Source: Isoetes taiwanensis
Lineage: Eukaryota; Streptophyta; Lycopodiopsida; Isoetales; Isoetaceae
NCBI GenBank assembly: GCA_021234155.1
Contig: JAJEKV010000003.1
Location: 30,611,166 to 30,675,165, forward strand
Direction of reading: 5' to 3'
DNA: 64,000 nucleotides
Shown: piece after piece, positions 1-12,165 of the stretch
How positions within the stretch are numbered: the stretch's first letter is position 1
Layout of the letters: each line of letters opens with the position of its first letter
Program-made: the position numbers and the translations under genes
Notes under the pieces: model-generated
Seen by the model: only the letters and a program-made list of their open reading frames with translations
Databases searched by the model: none
What the model was told of the DNA's origin: nothing

Positions 1-179
1 CGGTCTCTATGAATCATTTTTAAATTCTAAGTGTTCCACAATGATCATTATGCAAAGGGAACGCCCAAAGTGTTTTTAGATTTAAAAAATTCGAATGTTG
101 GTCGTTCCCGTTCCGATTTGTTCCCGTTCCCGTTCTAAATTGGATTGCATATTGAGCAAGGGAAATTGGATTGCATATT

Positions 180-728
180 GTCCAATTGCCACCTCATACT
201 TCCCATAAGTTGCAACCTCTGGATGTTTTCTATTTTCGTCCATTCAAAGTTGCATTTAGAAAGTCAAGGACTCATTTTATGCATCACAAGTATGGTGTTG
301 AGCCAACAAAGAAGATCTGGCCACCATAGTATTTGATTCATTGTCTATGGCCCTTTCTCAAAGTAATATTTCTGCTGGTTTTCTTAAAACTGGAATTTGG
401 CCATGGGAACCAACGAACGTTCAACCAGAAGTTGTTGCAAATAGAATGAAGCAGGAAAGATTAGCTGCGAGGGCATCAGTAGTTGCAGCAGATTTTGGAG
501 CTGATACAGATAGAGTTACATCAGAAAATGATACAAGTGATGGTGCCAATGGAGTTGAAGCTTGCACAGAGGCAACTCAAACTCATGGTAAATTGATATC
601 CCTCTCTCTTTTATTATAAATATTAGTTCTTCCACTAGTATTAGCAATTAATTGGAAGTAAACTGCAGGTACTGCCACATGCAATGATAGTACACTTGTT
701 GCACCCCAAATTGCACCTCAAACTGATG
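180..728 (+). pseudogene. pogo/Tigger-like DDE_1 transposase, C-terminal exons (relic)
   Basis: Seen: in the frame starting at 186 the translation gives LPPHTSHKLQPLDVF, the signature of the DDE_1 (CENP-B/Tigger/pogo) catalytic domain, which in intact proteins lies just before the last catalytic acid. After a frameshift near 318 it continues as ISAGFLKTGIWPWEP, matching the G-I-x-P-(F/W) block that ends this domain in the family. An exon end with donor GT at 588 is followed by a small exon at 668-728 (acceptor CAG at 665-667, donor GT at 729). The phase is kept across the junctions. The upstream catalytic core lies outside the window or is lost. Family knowledge: these transposases cut and paste DNA transposons or are domesticated as DNA-binding proteins. 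I infer a dead copy because of the frameshift. Terminal inverted repeats were not found. Confidence 0.75.
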
Positions 729-820
729 GTAAAGTATAAGTTTCTTATTGTTGAGATGAAATTGCTGAATTATTGTCTTTTATTATTGAAGCTTCACTAC
801 CAGTATTCAGTAAATTGCAG

Positions 821-1654
821 GTGATGGTAATGCACTTGCTACACTAGCGAATGTCACTGTCATAGGTACAAGCATCCCTTCAACTAGCAGCAACAACAGG
901 CCTAAGTCCAAAAGACTTAGATTGCCTAAATATTTAAGGGACAGATTATATGTAACTTCAGATGAAATGATTCAAGCCAAGCTAGAATACCAAAGACAAT
1001 GCAAGGAAGCAGTTAGGTTAAGGCAAGAGCAGTTAGAAGAGAAAAAAAGAGTTCAGACACAAAGAAGGGAAGCTAAGGAACTGGAGAAAAAGAGAAAAGA
1101 GGAAAATAAACGGCTAATGGAAGAGAAAAAAAACAGCTTTAGAAAGAGCTTCCATGCGAAACATAGAGGAACCTACATATAGACCAAAAAGAATTCGAAA
1201 AAAAACTGTAAGGATGCTAGAATCTGAAATGCAGGACACAGATGAAGGTGCTATTTTAATTCCAAGGAGTCCAGTAGCTAAAGTATTAGATTGCCCAAAT
1301 GTTGAGAGTCAAACACTTGCAGAAAAATGGCAGACTGCTTTAAATGGTGAGGATGGATCTAGTCAAAGGTTGAACTTGTTTGTAAATATACCAATACCAG
1401 TTGATAGTGAAGATGTTGAAGACAATCAAGAGAATTGTACAAAGGAAAGAAAACTTGAAGATTCCAATGATGACTTTCAAGACTGCAGTAGTGAAGATTC
1501 TGATTGTGAAGGAAAATTGAAAGCATTAGATGACCTTTACAGGGCTGAAGCTGATAATTACGTCAAAATTTTTTTGTCTTTAACAAATTTTGAAGATCAT
1601 TACCTTGTACCTCTTAATTCTTTCTTAATGATCATTTCTGTCATATCAAAATAA
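821..1654 (+). pseudogene. Basic/acidic C-terminal tail of the Tigger-like gene
   Basis: The exon starts after the acceptor CAG at 818-820 and keeps the phase of the preceding exons. It reads through a very charged, probably coiled-coil segment (Q/E/K/R-rich, about 940-1160). An 8-A run (about 1126-1133) then marks a one-base frame change, and the next frame stays open to a TAA at 1652. That part contains a basic stretch (RPKRIRKK, nuclear-signal-like) and an acidic, serine-rich segment (SSEDSDCEGK). Intact Tigger-like proteins often have a low-complexity tail after the DDE domain, so I attach this piece to the previous feature. No catalytic residues lie here. The frame change in a homopolymer could be a real mutation or a sequencing slip. 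Confidence 0.55.
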
Positions 1655-2866
1655 GGAACAATGTGTGAGGAAAACCTCCTTCAAGAGGTATAAATTGTGA
1701 ACTATTTTAGAACGTTTCAAAATTTTGATCTACCTTTTATATTCCATTAACTAATCATACTTTCTGTTTTGCAGGTACCCCGAGTTTAGTGGAAACCAAT
1801 AGGGTTCAAATCCCTCTAAACTTGTTGTAATATTTATAGGATTTGCATTGTGCAAAATAGGTGAATGACTATCATCAATAGGTTGACTGAATTGTGCAAA
1901 CTGAGGTCTCAGTATCACCATTATGGTGAAGCAAGCTCACCAGTAAAAAATCTGAGCTATACCATATATGTAACCTACACTCGCCATTATGGATATCTGC
2001 CTCAAAGAAGCAAAGTGCACCATTGCAGAAAAAACATAACCATTAAGGACTCTAGACCCCCAAATTTTGATGGCTTATTGTGACTTCCGTTTTCTGTTTT
2101 AGGTTGGCGCACAACCATATTTTGTTTTAGCATGTCCTAGAGCACATATTTCTGCAAAATTTTCAAGATTTGCTCTTATGTTATGGATTTCTAGGACATT
2201 TTTTGCTTAAGTTCACCATTGATGGGGACTCTACCTTATTTAGAGCATGTCTGCCTTATGTCCAGACTTCTGTCCGTTGATCGTAACACTAGAACTATTC
2301 TGATATGTGAGTATCCCAATGTGGGTAGGATCTCTCAAATGGAATCATGCGTTAAGTTAAACTTTACAGTGTCCTTGGCAATCTAGGATTCTGTTTCGAC
2401 AACCATCTTAAGTTTAAAGAGCAATTCGATGCTTTAAGTTTATATTTCACACAGTTATATAGCTCAAAGTTCATGATCTCAACAAAACCCCTGTCCTATC
2501 TCTTATTTGCGTCCTCAATCAGCAAGCTCCTTTAACAGTGTACTTCATTGTCTTACCTTACACAAATTACAAGGAAATACTTCATCACTAAATCAGTCAG
2601 TTTGTGGGTCATACGAACTACAAATATTTAAGATGGCAGGTTATAAATACACCAGGGATCTTGGATCATCTAATTGGAAGATCGAAACACTATGAGATGT
2701 TAAGTATTAGTGCTCTTGCACATCTTAGAACTGTTGTACTCTTCTTTGTTGATGTGTCTGGATCTTATGCATATAGTGTTGCACAACAACAACTCTATTT
2801 CGGAGTACTAAACCTCTGTTTGCTAATAAGCCACTGATTATAATGTGCAACAATAGTGATTTGCAG
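1655..2866. other. No recognisable gene
   Basis: AT-rich sequence with several splice-like signals (for example a pyrimidine-rich tract ending in TTTTAG near 2102) and only short frames. I see no conserved domain, RNA gene or repeat that I can name. It may be intronic or intergenic DNA between the transposase relic and the following exon-like fragments. Confidence 0.5.
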
Positions 2867-3040
2867 TCTCTTGAGAATCTTCCAGAGGTGCACCAGAAGC
2901 TGATTCTAGAAATGAAAAAAAAAAAGGCAGCCAAATTTACCATAGGGTCTATTGTTGATGGAATACTAGCTGATGACAGTGAAAGCTTGCTAACAATGAG
3001 CACACTAACTGAAGATGGAGTCATTGCTATAAAGAATACA
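2867..3040 (+). pseudogene. Exon-like fragment, unidentified protein
   Basis: An open segment follows an acceptor-like TTGCAG at 2861-2866. It translates into a balanced, protein-like sequence beginning SLENLPEVHQKLILEMKKKK and continuing with FTIGSIVDGILADDSES. The composition (amphipathic, charged, no low complexity apart from the lysine run) looks coding. I do not recognise the family. The exon end is not clear, and the frame closes about 65 bases further on. It probably belongs with the fragments at 3595-4604, since all lie on the same strand with intron-like spacers. Possible alternative: a leftover of another DNA transposon gene. Confidence 0.4.
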
Positions 3041-3594
3041 ACTTGTTTCAGAGTGCTTATATTAATCTTTATCCAGTCAGATCTACATCAATTATTTGTT
3101 GTTTGATAATATGTAGTTTTAGAAATTTGACTGTAGTATATTTTGAACTTGTTGACAATGTGTTTTTTAAAACTTGGCCGATGTTTAACCAAACAACGTG
3201 CTTCTAGGTGTGGCAACGATATGCATTCAAATGACCAAAGTACAAGCCTTTTTTTATATCACAAGCCCTTTATTTTTTATATCATTCCTCTGGATAAATG
3301 TGTGAGGCTAAGTCAAAATTCTCGCCTGTCAGTATTGGGGCTTTATATGTGTACTTAGTAACGGCAAATATACTAGATTACAAACTTAAAAGCATAGACA
3401 TGTATTTTAATTAAGTAATATTTTTATATTTATCACTTGTATTGCAGACATACAAAATGGCAAAGACACCCAACTCCAAGAACCATGAAGACCTCCAATA
3501 CTAAAAGAGCTTGCTTCCAATTGGAGTTGTCAAGAAATCCTAAAAGGTGACACTATATTTTTAGTAAGGGAACTTAGGTTGTTGAATTTTGCAG

Positions 3595-4604
3595 ACCAGT
3601 ATGCGAAATATGATAACATGATCAAAGACATGTGAGACGACAAAGCCTCGAGCAGGTATGGCTACAAAAATGACAGAATTGAATAGATATCTCAATCCTT
3701 TAAATGGCATGAATTTGCATTTGGAAGAACAGATTACATAACCAATCACCATGTTCCTTTATACTTTGCAAGGGCCTTTGCATTGCATATGAAGGGTGTT
3801 TGTGTGGATTGGGAGGGGGTAAAGATACTAGCCAGATCTAAACAGAGGAATTCAGAAGCTCCAACTGACCAAGCAATGCAAAAATCTAAAAGCAATTTGA
3901 TAATCACTATACAAAAGAACAAGTTGATGCTTTCAATGATTTTGTGGAGGATAGAACTTCTTTGAAGAATAGGTTATCGGAGGAGGTGAATGGGTTACAG
4001 TTGAAAAGGAAAGAAATATATGAGACTTTGAAGCAGAAGGAAGGAGAAGGAACTATGTATTCTAAGCTAGTCCAAGAGGCCGAAAATAATTATACACAAT
4101 TGATGAAGGTTAAAGGAGCACAAACAAATAGACCAGTGCTGGAAGTGCCATGAAATTTGAGCATTCGAAATGGAACATTGAAGATGCAATCAAGCAAAAA
4201 GCTTGCAGAGGTCGAAATCTGGTTGATTTACAGTTGCCAAAGAAGAGGAGCTGAGGTAGTTAGATGAAGAACTCAAAGCAAAGACGTTTGAACAAAAGGC
4301 GATTGAGGAAGGAAACAAGAAGATTATAGAGCTGAGAAACTTCTTAGATCGTTTCTCAGTCATCAACTTGCAACCTCCTTCGCTTCACACAGTTGCAGAG
4401 CATAAAACTATTGGTTCCTTCACATTATGTAGCCACTGTGAGCAGAATTTTGGTTCCTGTCCAGTAGTGTTAGCATCAGGCAAACATCCCTATTGTTTGT
4501 TGTGCATCTCATATATTGTTAACACAAGGAACTCGTGTGTTGTCCCTGGATACATATGGGAGGAGGATCTACCTCGGGGCTTGGGATTGGTTGGAAAAAG
4601 GTAA
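3595..4604 (+). pseudogene. Exon-like fragments: coiled coil plus Cys/His cluster
   Basis: An exon-like stretch begins after the acceptor GCAG at 3591-3594 (DQYAKYDNMIKDM) and carries in-frame stops. A coiled-coil-like part follows at about 3944-4150 (NRLSEEVNGLQLKRKEIYET and beyond). A last part at about 4250-4604 has another heptad-rich segment and then a Cys/His cluster: CSHC, then HPYCLLC about 17 residues later, then a further Cys. This resembles a degenerate zinc-binding or RING-like module, and a GTAAAC donor-like site follows at the end. I cannot name the protein. Several frame changes and stops show it is broken as it stands. Copia-1 is inserted about 270 bp downstream, and more exon-like pieces appear on its far side. 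Confidence 0.4.
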
Positions 4605-4872
4605 ACTTGCTTTTTAAATTTAGAGTACATAGAGGCATACATTACAAATAATTAAAATGAAAGTTGTACTGAAATCCGGTGGAAGTGCTGAAATGTAGTG
4701 CTACGATTATAGATGCACGCAATTTTACATTACGTAGAAATACATCATGCATGAAACTTTTACAATGTTGTTTTGCTTTTGGTCTAACTTTTGATATTAA
4801 TAACTGCTTTCACTGCTACAGGTGAAATGGTAGCATAAGAAAGCCAGAGAAAGGTGGGTATTGTGACGTAGT

Positions 4873-5093
4873 TGTTGGAATATGTTAACCCTATGTGGAC
4901 GTTAGTCACATAGTCCAACATGTATGGTCAAAGGTCAAAGTCACATGTAAGACTAGGTAGGTGGACATCACATGTTAAGACTAGTAAGGTGGTCACATCA
5001 TAGTTAGGTAGGAAGTCTCTATCATATATGTAACATCAACGTGTAAATGAAAGAAGCTCATGTTTCCATTTCTCTCCTCTTGATCCTCCAACA
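4873..5093 (+). repeat. Copia-1 5' LTR (221 bp)
   Basis: Begins TGTTGGA, ends TCCAACA, and is directly followed by the primer-binding site. Compared with the 3' LTR it has about two substitutions in the aligned part and 36 extra bases in the middle (around 5000-5035). Confidence 0.95.
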
Positions 5094-5105
5094 TGGTATC
5101 AGAGC
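5094..5105 (+). promoter_or_regulatory. Copia-1 primer-binding site
   Basis: TGGTATCAGAGC directly abuts the 5' LTR and matches the 3' end of plant initiator tRNA-Met, the usual primer for Copia minus-strand synthesis. Confidence 0.92.
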
Positions 5106-5316
5106 CAAGGGGCTTAGATCAGGATTGATCTATAGTGAGTGGATTCTCACTACTTTACTGCAAGGAGGAGTAGAATCACAGATTATCAATTGTTTGCTGC
5201 TGCAGGTTGTTCTTGAAGTCTTTGTGTGAAGCCCAAATCCATTTCAGTGTGATTTGAAGGTGTTTGAAGGATATTTCTGTCTTTCTTCTAGATTCAGCTA
5301 TACGAGTTTGAATCTC

Positions 5317-6204
5317 ATGGATCCCTTCAAATTTTCCAAAGATCCCATGCTCACCCCAAGCAATTGGTATATAATTTGGGCAGACTTTTTTGAGAATTTT
5401 ATGATCACTAACAATCTTGGAGCTGTTTTTGATCCTGCTTGGGATAAGGCAAAAGATGCCAAGTCCACTGAGTTAGATAGGAGGGCTCTAGCCTATCTTA
5501 AACTCCTTGTATCCCCTTCTATAAGGATCAGGCTCAGACCGCTATCTAGTTTCAAAGAAGCATGGAAAGAGTTGGAGAACTCTTACGCCTACACAGGTCT
5601 CTCAACTCAGCTTGTCATCAAGAAAAAGATTGAGACAACTTTGTTGACTTCTTCTTCAAATATGACTGAATATTTGGAGAAAATGGAAGCTCTAAGATTG
5701 GAGCTTGTTGCTGCGGGAGGAAAGATGGAAGATCTGGATCTCATTCAATGCATTCTGATCAATCTCCCTCTTGAGTATGCCATGTTATCTTCCCAAATCC
5801 GACATGCTAAGGAGCCTGATTTCCTTGAAGTTAAGGGAATGCTAATTCAAGAGGAGTCTCACATCAAGGCCCTCAAGAGTAATGGGGCTGGAATACTAGG
5901 TGAAAAGGCTTTGGTTTCAGACCATAAAGCAAAAAATTCTACAAAGATTTCAAGTAGAAGAGCAATCGAATGCTATTATTGTCACAAGTTGGGGCATATT
6001 GCAAAGGATTGCCATGCTAAGCAAAGGAAAGATGCTAAGGATGCCAGGCAAAAGAAGGCAAGCGCATCCGTGAGCAAAGCAAAATCTGAAAAATCCAATT
6101 TGGCAGCTTGCACTGAGATCTTAGAATCTAATGCCACAGTGGAATCTTTGCATGGCAGTTCACACGGGCATTCCACGCATTCCACAGGGGCATTGGATAC
6201 TTGA
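5317..6204 (+). CDS. Copia-1 Gag (capsid/nucleocapsid)
   Basis: I take the ATG at 5317 (MDPFKFSKD) as the start, since it begins the conserved Copia gag. The upstream ATG at 5254 would add 21 residues without similarity. The first ~200 residues form the UBN2/gag-polypeptide region of Copia elements (an aromatic-rich N terminus, then MTEYLEKMEALRLEL). A CCHC zinc knuckle, CYYCHKLGHIAKDC, lies at 5971-6012 and would bind the element RNA. The frame ends at 6204, inside what should be the linker to protease, and protease continues in another frame from about 6131. In intact relatives gag and pol form one polyprotein, so this is a frame break and not a normal gene end. Confidence 0.88.
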   Translation: MDPFKFSKDPMLTPSNWYIIWADFFENFMITNNLGAVFDPAWDKAKDAKSTELDRRALAYLKLLVSPSIRIRLRPLSSFKEAWKELENSYAYTGLSTQLVIKKKIETTLLTSSSNMTEYLEKMEALRLELVAAGGKMEDLDLIQCILINLPLEYAMLSSQIRHAKEPDFLEVKGMLIQEESHIKALKSNGAGILGEKALVSDHKAKNSTKISSRRAIECYYCHKLGHIAKDCHAKQRKDAKDARQKKASASVSKAKSEKSNLAACTEILESNATVESLHGSSHGHSTHSTGALDT

Positions 6205-7938
6205 TTCAGGTGCCACAAGTCACATGTCCAGAGATTCTACTGTATTCCAGCACCCACATAAGGAGCAGAAAGGCGAAGTTCAATTAGGGGATGGTTTCTC
6301 TCATCCAATTCAGGGAAAAGGTCTAGTCACCTTGGATCTAGGCGATGGCATGTTGAAAGCAATTAGAGATGTCGTGTATGTGCCTGAGTTGGCAACAAAT
6401 TTACTCTCTATTTCGCAAATGGATTTATTTGGCAGATTTGTTCTCTTTGGAGGTGGCAAAGCAGTCATCTATGATGCACATCCCAAGGATGATCCAGCAG
6501 CACAAGAATTAGCGCATGGCAAGTTGCACAATGGGCTTTATAAACTGGAACATGTTGAAGCTGTGAATCATGCGCTCATCCACCAACATAATAGCCTTGA
6601 AGAGCTATGGCACAACAGGTTAGGCCATTTCAATTGCAAATATATCCACATGTTGCGCAGGAAAAACATGGTGCGGTGTTTGCCTAATTTGAAAGATGTG
6701 GATCTTCATTGCAATGCTTGTTCTCTTGGCAAACAGTCCCAAGTTCCATATCCAAAAGTTGCTGAGCATAGGGCCTCTCGACCGTTTGAAATTATCCACT
6801 CGGATCTTTGTCACATGAAAGTCAAAAGCATAGGAGGCTCCAGGTACTTTATGACTCTTATTGATGACTTCTCTCGCTTTACTTGGGTATTTCCTCTAAT
6901 GTATAAGTCCCAAGTCTTTGAATCGTTTCAGAAGTTTTATCAAATGGTTCATAAACATTTTGAGATGACCATTAAGTATCTTAGAAGTGATAATGGTGGA
7001 GAGTATGTATCTCAAGCTTTCTCAAACTTCCTAGATGCTTCAGGAATAGAAAGGGAGCTGATTGTTCCCTATGATCACCCTCAAAATGGGGTAGCTGAGA
7101 GAAGAAATCGCATCATCTTAGATTTGGCAAGATCTATGACTACCCATGCAGGTCTACCAAAATCTTTTTGGGCTGAGGCTGTTAGTACTGTAGTCTACAT
7201 CATGAACAGGGCTCCCACTAAGGTCAAGCATTGCAGATATGACACCTTATGAAGCTCTATATGCTGAAAAACCAGATCTCTCACACTTGAGGACTTTTGG
7301 ATGTCTGGCCTATGCCACTTTATCCTTGGAGGAGGTCAAGAAGTTGGGTAAGACGCATGATAGATCAATCAAGGCAATTTTCGTAGGCTATCCGCCTCAG
7401 CATGATGCCTACAAACTATATGATTCTGTAAAAAGGAAGATGTTCCTCAGCAGGTCTGTTCACTTTGTTGAACATGCACGGTACAATGATAACGTACCTT
7501 GGGATATAAATGATGCTTCCTTGTTTGACCAGGATTGGTCAATCACTTGGCCAATCAGTAATGTACAAGAAGAGCCATTCACCAACCTTGAAGGTATTTC
7601 CTCTATTGGCTGATATTCAGTCACAAGAAGAGCCACAAGAAGAGCAGGGACAGGGGCAGCAAGACATTTTGGAAGAGCAGGGGCAGGGACCGAAAGACAT
7701 TTTGGAATCTTGGTTTGAAGATTCAGGGGAAGTTCAGCCAGCAACCTCTCCGCAGGGATCTGAGGTAGGATTACCTCCACAGTATGATCTTTTCAGACTT
7801 GAAACGCCTCAGACATCAAATGTTGAGGAGAGTTTACAAGAGTTAGAAAGCTCTGCTCAAAGTACTCTAGCTGCGCCTCAAGTGGCCTTGAGGAGGTCAG
7901 CTAGGATAAGAAGGGTCCACAATGTAACATGGCTTTAA
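6179..7938 (+). pseudogene. Copia-1 protease, GAG-pre-integrase and integrase (frameshifted)
   Basis: Protease motif DSGATSHM is at 6203-6226. It is followed by a GAG-pre-integrase zinc region (LWHNRLGH, then CNACSLGK) and the integrase core. The three catalytic acids of the DD(35)E core are visible: HSDLCH, RSDNGGEY, and the Glu in QNGVAERRNR. A frame change at about 7240 separates the core from the integrase C-terminal part (PDLSHLRTFGCLAY), and another at about 7510-7610 leads into the Q/E/P-rich linker that ends at 7938. The enzyme inserts the cDNA into the genome with 5-bp duplications, as seen at the element ends. All catalytic residues are kept, but the broken frame means this copy does not encode a whole enzyme. 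Confidence 0.85.
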
Positions 7939-9485
7939 TGGCCAAGATCGTGTATAACACGCATGATCTTGTACATTTTGAAGATGCATGCAAGGCTGCC
8001 CATTGGAGAACTGCCATGCAAGAGGAGATCAGTATGCTTGACAAGCAAGAAACATGGGAATTGATCCCGCTACCTCCAAGTAAGCATGCTATAGGTTGCA
8101 AATGGGTTTTCAAAACTAAATTTGCTGCTGATCCATCTCTAGCTAAGCATAAAGCGCGCCTTGTAGCTAAGGGGTACTCACAAAAGTATGGGATTGATTA
8201 TGATGAGGTATTTGCCCCTGTAGCTCGTTTGTCCTCTATTCGGGTAATCATAGCATTGGCTGCAACTAAAGGCTGGCCAATATTCCACATGGATTTTAAA
8301 GGAGCATTCCTTGATGGGAATCTATAAGAAGAAATTTTCATGCAGCAACCTCAAGGGTTTGCTAAAAAGGGCCAAGAACATCTAGTATGCAGATTGAAGA
8401 AGAGCTTATATGGCTTGAAACAAGTCCCTAGATGCTGGAATCAGAAAATTCATGCTTTCCTTTTGCATGCAGGATTTCAACAAAGCTCAGCAGACTCTAA
8501 CGTCTATGTTAGATGTGGTCCTAATCAAGAGATTTGCATCATAGTTCTTTATGTGGATGATCTCTTGATTACAGGGGGAGCAACACAACTAATCTTCAAC
8601 AAAAATTTGATATGACTGATCTAGGACTGCTCCACTTATATTTAGGGCTTGAAGTTTGGCAAATGCCAGATGGCATTTATTTATCTCAACAGAAGTCTAT
8701 CCGGGATATACTTCAAAAGTGGAATATGAGCAGTACCTATAGACTTAGGTACCAAGCTTCATGCAGATGCAGACGGCAACTCTTGTGACAGTACTTTATA
8801 CCAAAGTCTCGTTGGAAGTCTGCTCTACTTGACTGCAACACGGCCTGATTTATCTTTTGCAGTTAATCTTCTTTCCATGTACATGCAAAGGCCTACACAA
8901 TTACATTGGAAGGCAGCCAAGCATGTGCTGGCCTACCTTCAAGGCACGTTACAAGAAGGATTATTTTATAGAAAATCAGAAATTGATAGCTGCACCGTCT
9001 TTGTTGATGCTGATTATGCAGGTTGTGAAGACACTCGAAGGTCCACAACAAGGATCATGTCTTCACTTGGGCCTAATGTGTTCAATTGGATGTCAAAGCG
9101 ACAATCCACTGTTTCTATCAGCACTACCGAGGCTGAATTCAAAGCCCTTTCAGCGGGAGTACAGGAAGCACTTTGGTTACAGAAGTTGTGGAAGGATCTT
9201 AAAGTTCCCATACAGAAGCCACAATTGTACAGCGACAATCAGAGTACTATTCAGCTAGTATTCAATCCGGTTTTCCATGCAAGAACCAAGCATCTTAATG
9301 CATATCTTCTCTTCGCACGAGAATGGTTTTTGGCTTCTGAGTTGGTTTTGTCTTACTGTTCAACACAACATCAGCTAGCAGATATGTTTACCAAACCTTT
9401 GGCTAGTGCCAAACTAACTAAGTTCAAGGAGCAGCTAGGGATGGTGAAATTCCAGCTTAAGGGAGAGCAACATGCAGTAAGCTGA
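7929..9485 (+). pseudogene. Copia-1 reverse transcriptase and RNase H (broken)
   Basis: The RT (RVT_2 type) begins around ETWELIPLPPSKHAIGCKWV. A TAA stop at about 8325 interrupts it just before the EEIFMQQPQGF block. The active-site YVDD is at 8550-8561. A frame change near 8585 is compensated near 8790, and RNase H follows with DADYAG, STTEAEF and YSDNQS, which supply its acidic active site. The frame closes at 9485 with TGA. Together these domains copy the element RNA into DNA. One stop and two frame changes in about 1.5 kb make the copy inactive unless they are sequencing errors. Confidence 0.88.
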
Positions 9486-12156
9486 AATTTTGAAGTCCAC
9501 ATAGGTTTAACACTAGATCTGTCCCATGATGGACCATTAAAGGGCATTTTGAAGGTTTACAAAAAAAATCATATAAAATCAAGGGCACAAAAACTGGCCA
9601 AAGCCTTTCTAGGAGTTCATATATGGCAGTTATGGTTCACATAAAAAATACACAAAAATATATCAGCTCCCGTTCTTGTGAGTTATGCACTAGCAAACCC
9701 AAGGGGGTCAAGTACCAAAAGCTTCATGTTCACACAAAGTAAAACTGTCTTAACGAAAAGATTTTTTTGATTTTTTTGGCTATAATGTGATTTTTCTACA
9801 CGAGATATAGAGCAAGATACAAAAAACTGCATCTCAATCCGAAGTCTGTGAAGGAAGATATAGCCATTCAAACATGACAGGGTCAGGATTGTCTTCTGCT
9901 TTCTGAAAACCAGTACTGGTTCCCAGAAAACAGTTGTGGTATAAAAATAACAACTTTTGGAAGGAGATAAATTTTGAGCTCAAATTTGGCATATAAGTAG
10001 TTCACGGGGTCCTCCATCCTAGAAAAATGTTTATTGAGTTTGAATTTGATGTTTTGACTTTACTTCTAATTTTAATTTTAGGGAATTTATACAAATGGGT
10101 AACATTGATATATATGACTCTAGGTTGTCCTCCAAAAAATCACATTATGAAAGTTTATAAGAATATGAAACCAATGCAAAAACAAGCTCGTGAAAAGAGT
10201 AAAAGACATGGTAAATAAAAATCAAAAACGATTTCTGTACCTGCCCATTACTGGTCCATAGTCCATTTAAAAATCAATAATATACTTATGTTAGTCCATC
10301 TCACGTTGAGTTTTGGGACATGAGTAGCTCCTGAACCACTTTGTTCACAAAAAATATCTGTTGGTCATTATCTTGAGGATTGTATTAAAATAAATAGCAT
10401 CAATTATATTATGTCTTCCATGTTTATTCTAGATTTGTGCCTTAAAGGTGTGACTTTACAAAATCACATCCTCGAAGTATCTCATATCAAGAAACAAATG
10501 CAAAAAGAATCAAGGAAAAATATGAAAAACTTTTTCTATAAAACATCAAGATAGACTGCTATCTGTACTCCAGTTGCAGACCATCATTGGTCCAAATGAT
10601 TGAAAGTTTAAAAATCAATAATGGCATCACTTTAATCAATTTTGATCTCAACTTTCGCATATAGTTTATTTGTATGATTCTCTGTAGGAGAAAATTAGTT
10701 GACTATGTGAGCTTGCGTAATTTAAGGGTAAGATTGAAGCACAAAGAATTAAGAATTTATGAGGTACTTATGACCAATTGAACCTACATGGACCTCCACT
10801 TACACCTTTCAAAAATCATGTGATCGAAGCTAAAAAGCCATAGTATCATTCCATGGGGCAAAATGGATAAGGCTAGTGAGAGATATATGCTCTATACAAT
10901 TGGTCTCATGAACCATAAATGGTGATGCATGCTTATATAAATTAAAACCTTAGAAATAACATGCTACTTTAACATGCAACTAGAGATTTATATTGCCAAG
11001 AAAGGTATGCATCCATGAAAAATATAATATACATGAAAGATAACCTACATGTAACATTATTCTACTTAGATGACAATGCTTTATAGCAGCAACACAGATA
11101 TAAAGTTTATGCTAGTAAGAAATAAACGAATTTCTTTGTATTTTTTTTTCAATAAGGACATACAACCTATATAAGAGATCTCCATATAAGTCAATGTTCA
11201 CATTTTCAACTATTTTATAGGCTTATATAGGAAAGGTAGTGTCTCTTCCATGAACTAAAGAACCATACATATAATGTCATATGGTCTAATTACATATTGT
11301 CATGGCTAAACTTCACAACATTCACCTAATTCATCAATAAACATCACTAAATATGACCATTGTGGAGTTTTGGAGCTATAATTGTGGAGTTAATTCAACT
11401 TTTATACTCTAATGTGTTAATCCTGCAGCTGTACATCATGTTTTAATCCCAAAAATTGCATGGTTACACTCTAGTTACCCTATATGTAAGTTGATAAGAG
11501 TAGATATAAGTAGAATGCATCACTTATTACCCTCATGGTATTATGGATGGTTGTTATTTGAGCATTTTAACATATACTTGTGTCCTGAATTCTGTATCGT
11601 AGATTCTTTTAATAAATTGTGAGGTTAACATGACTTATGAACACTCCAAAAAATCATGAGACTATAGCTCGTATAGTTAGCAATTCATGGCCACAAGAAT
11701 TAAGTTAAAACTTGTTATAATAAGAGATAAATAATTCTCGAACCTCAAGCAGCTTTTTTGACCAAAATAGGGTTTGGCGGCTTCCACCAATGTCAGATGA
11801 TAGCAAGAAAACATGGGAACATAAAACTCAATGTGTTCTATGATAAACAGGCAAATACCTCCAACTTTAGCAAGGTTTAGGTCACTTTATGCTAGAAAAA
11901 TTGAAGAAGGCAGTTCTGGACTGGTGCAGAAACTGCCAAATTCTCAAATGTTTGAGCAATCACCACAAGGTAGAGGTGACCCCATTGGTCTTGAAATTCT
12001 CAGAGGTCATTAAGAAACAAGTGAAGACTCAAATGATGGCGGTATAGTTCAAAATCGAAATTTCTGTTATGAGTTACATGGGTTTAAGTGGCAGAGGTCA
12101 TGTGGGCCAGTTCTGGTCCATGGATCAGGAATGGTTCCAGGGACAGGTCTAGTGTT
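9486..12156 (+). other. Copia-1 long non-coding 3' internal region
   Basis: About 2.7 kb of AT-rich DNA lies between the end of RNase H and the polypurine tract. Most Copia elements have far less here. No frame of note and no envelope-like product is seen. Diverged repeats are visible: units near 9975, 10300 and 10645 share a block like GAGCTCAAATTTGGCATA, later a TCC.CAAAAAATCACAT block (about 10126, 10452, 10802, 11643) and a GGTCCA..TTTAAAAATCAAT block (about 10253, 10588). The period is about 320-355 bp. I cannot exclude an old nested insertion, but I see no termini of one. Confidence 0.6.
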
Positions 12157-12165
12157 AAGGGAGAG
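12157..12165 (+). promoter_or_regulatory. Copia-1 polypurine tract
   Basis: AAGGGAGAG immediately precedes the 3' LTR, as expected for the plus-strand primer. Confidence 0.85.

Noticed and set aside
5094-5105. tRNA gene suggested by the TGGTATCAGAGC match
   Set aside because: It is only the short primer-binding complement beside an LTR. No cloverleaf is present. The same applies at 18709, 31778 and, on the minus strand, 19992.
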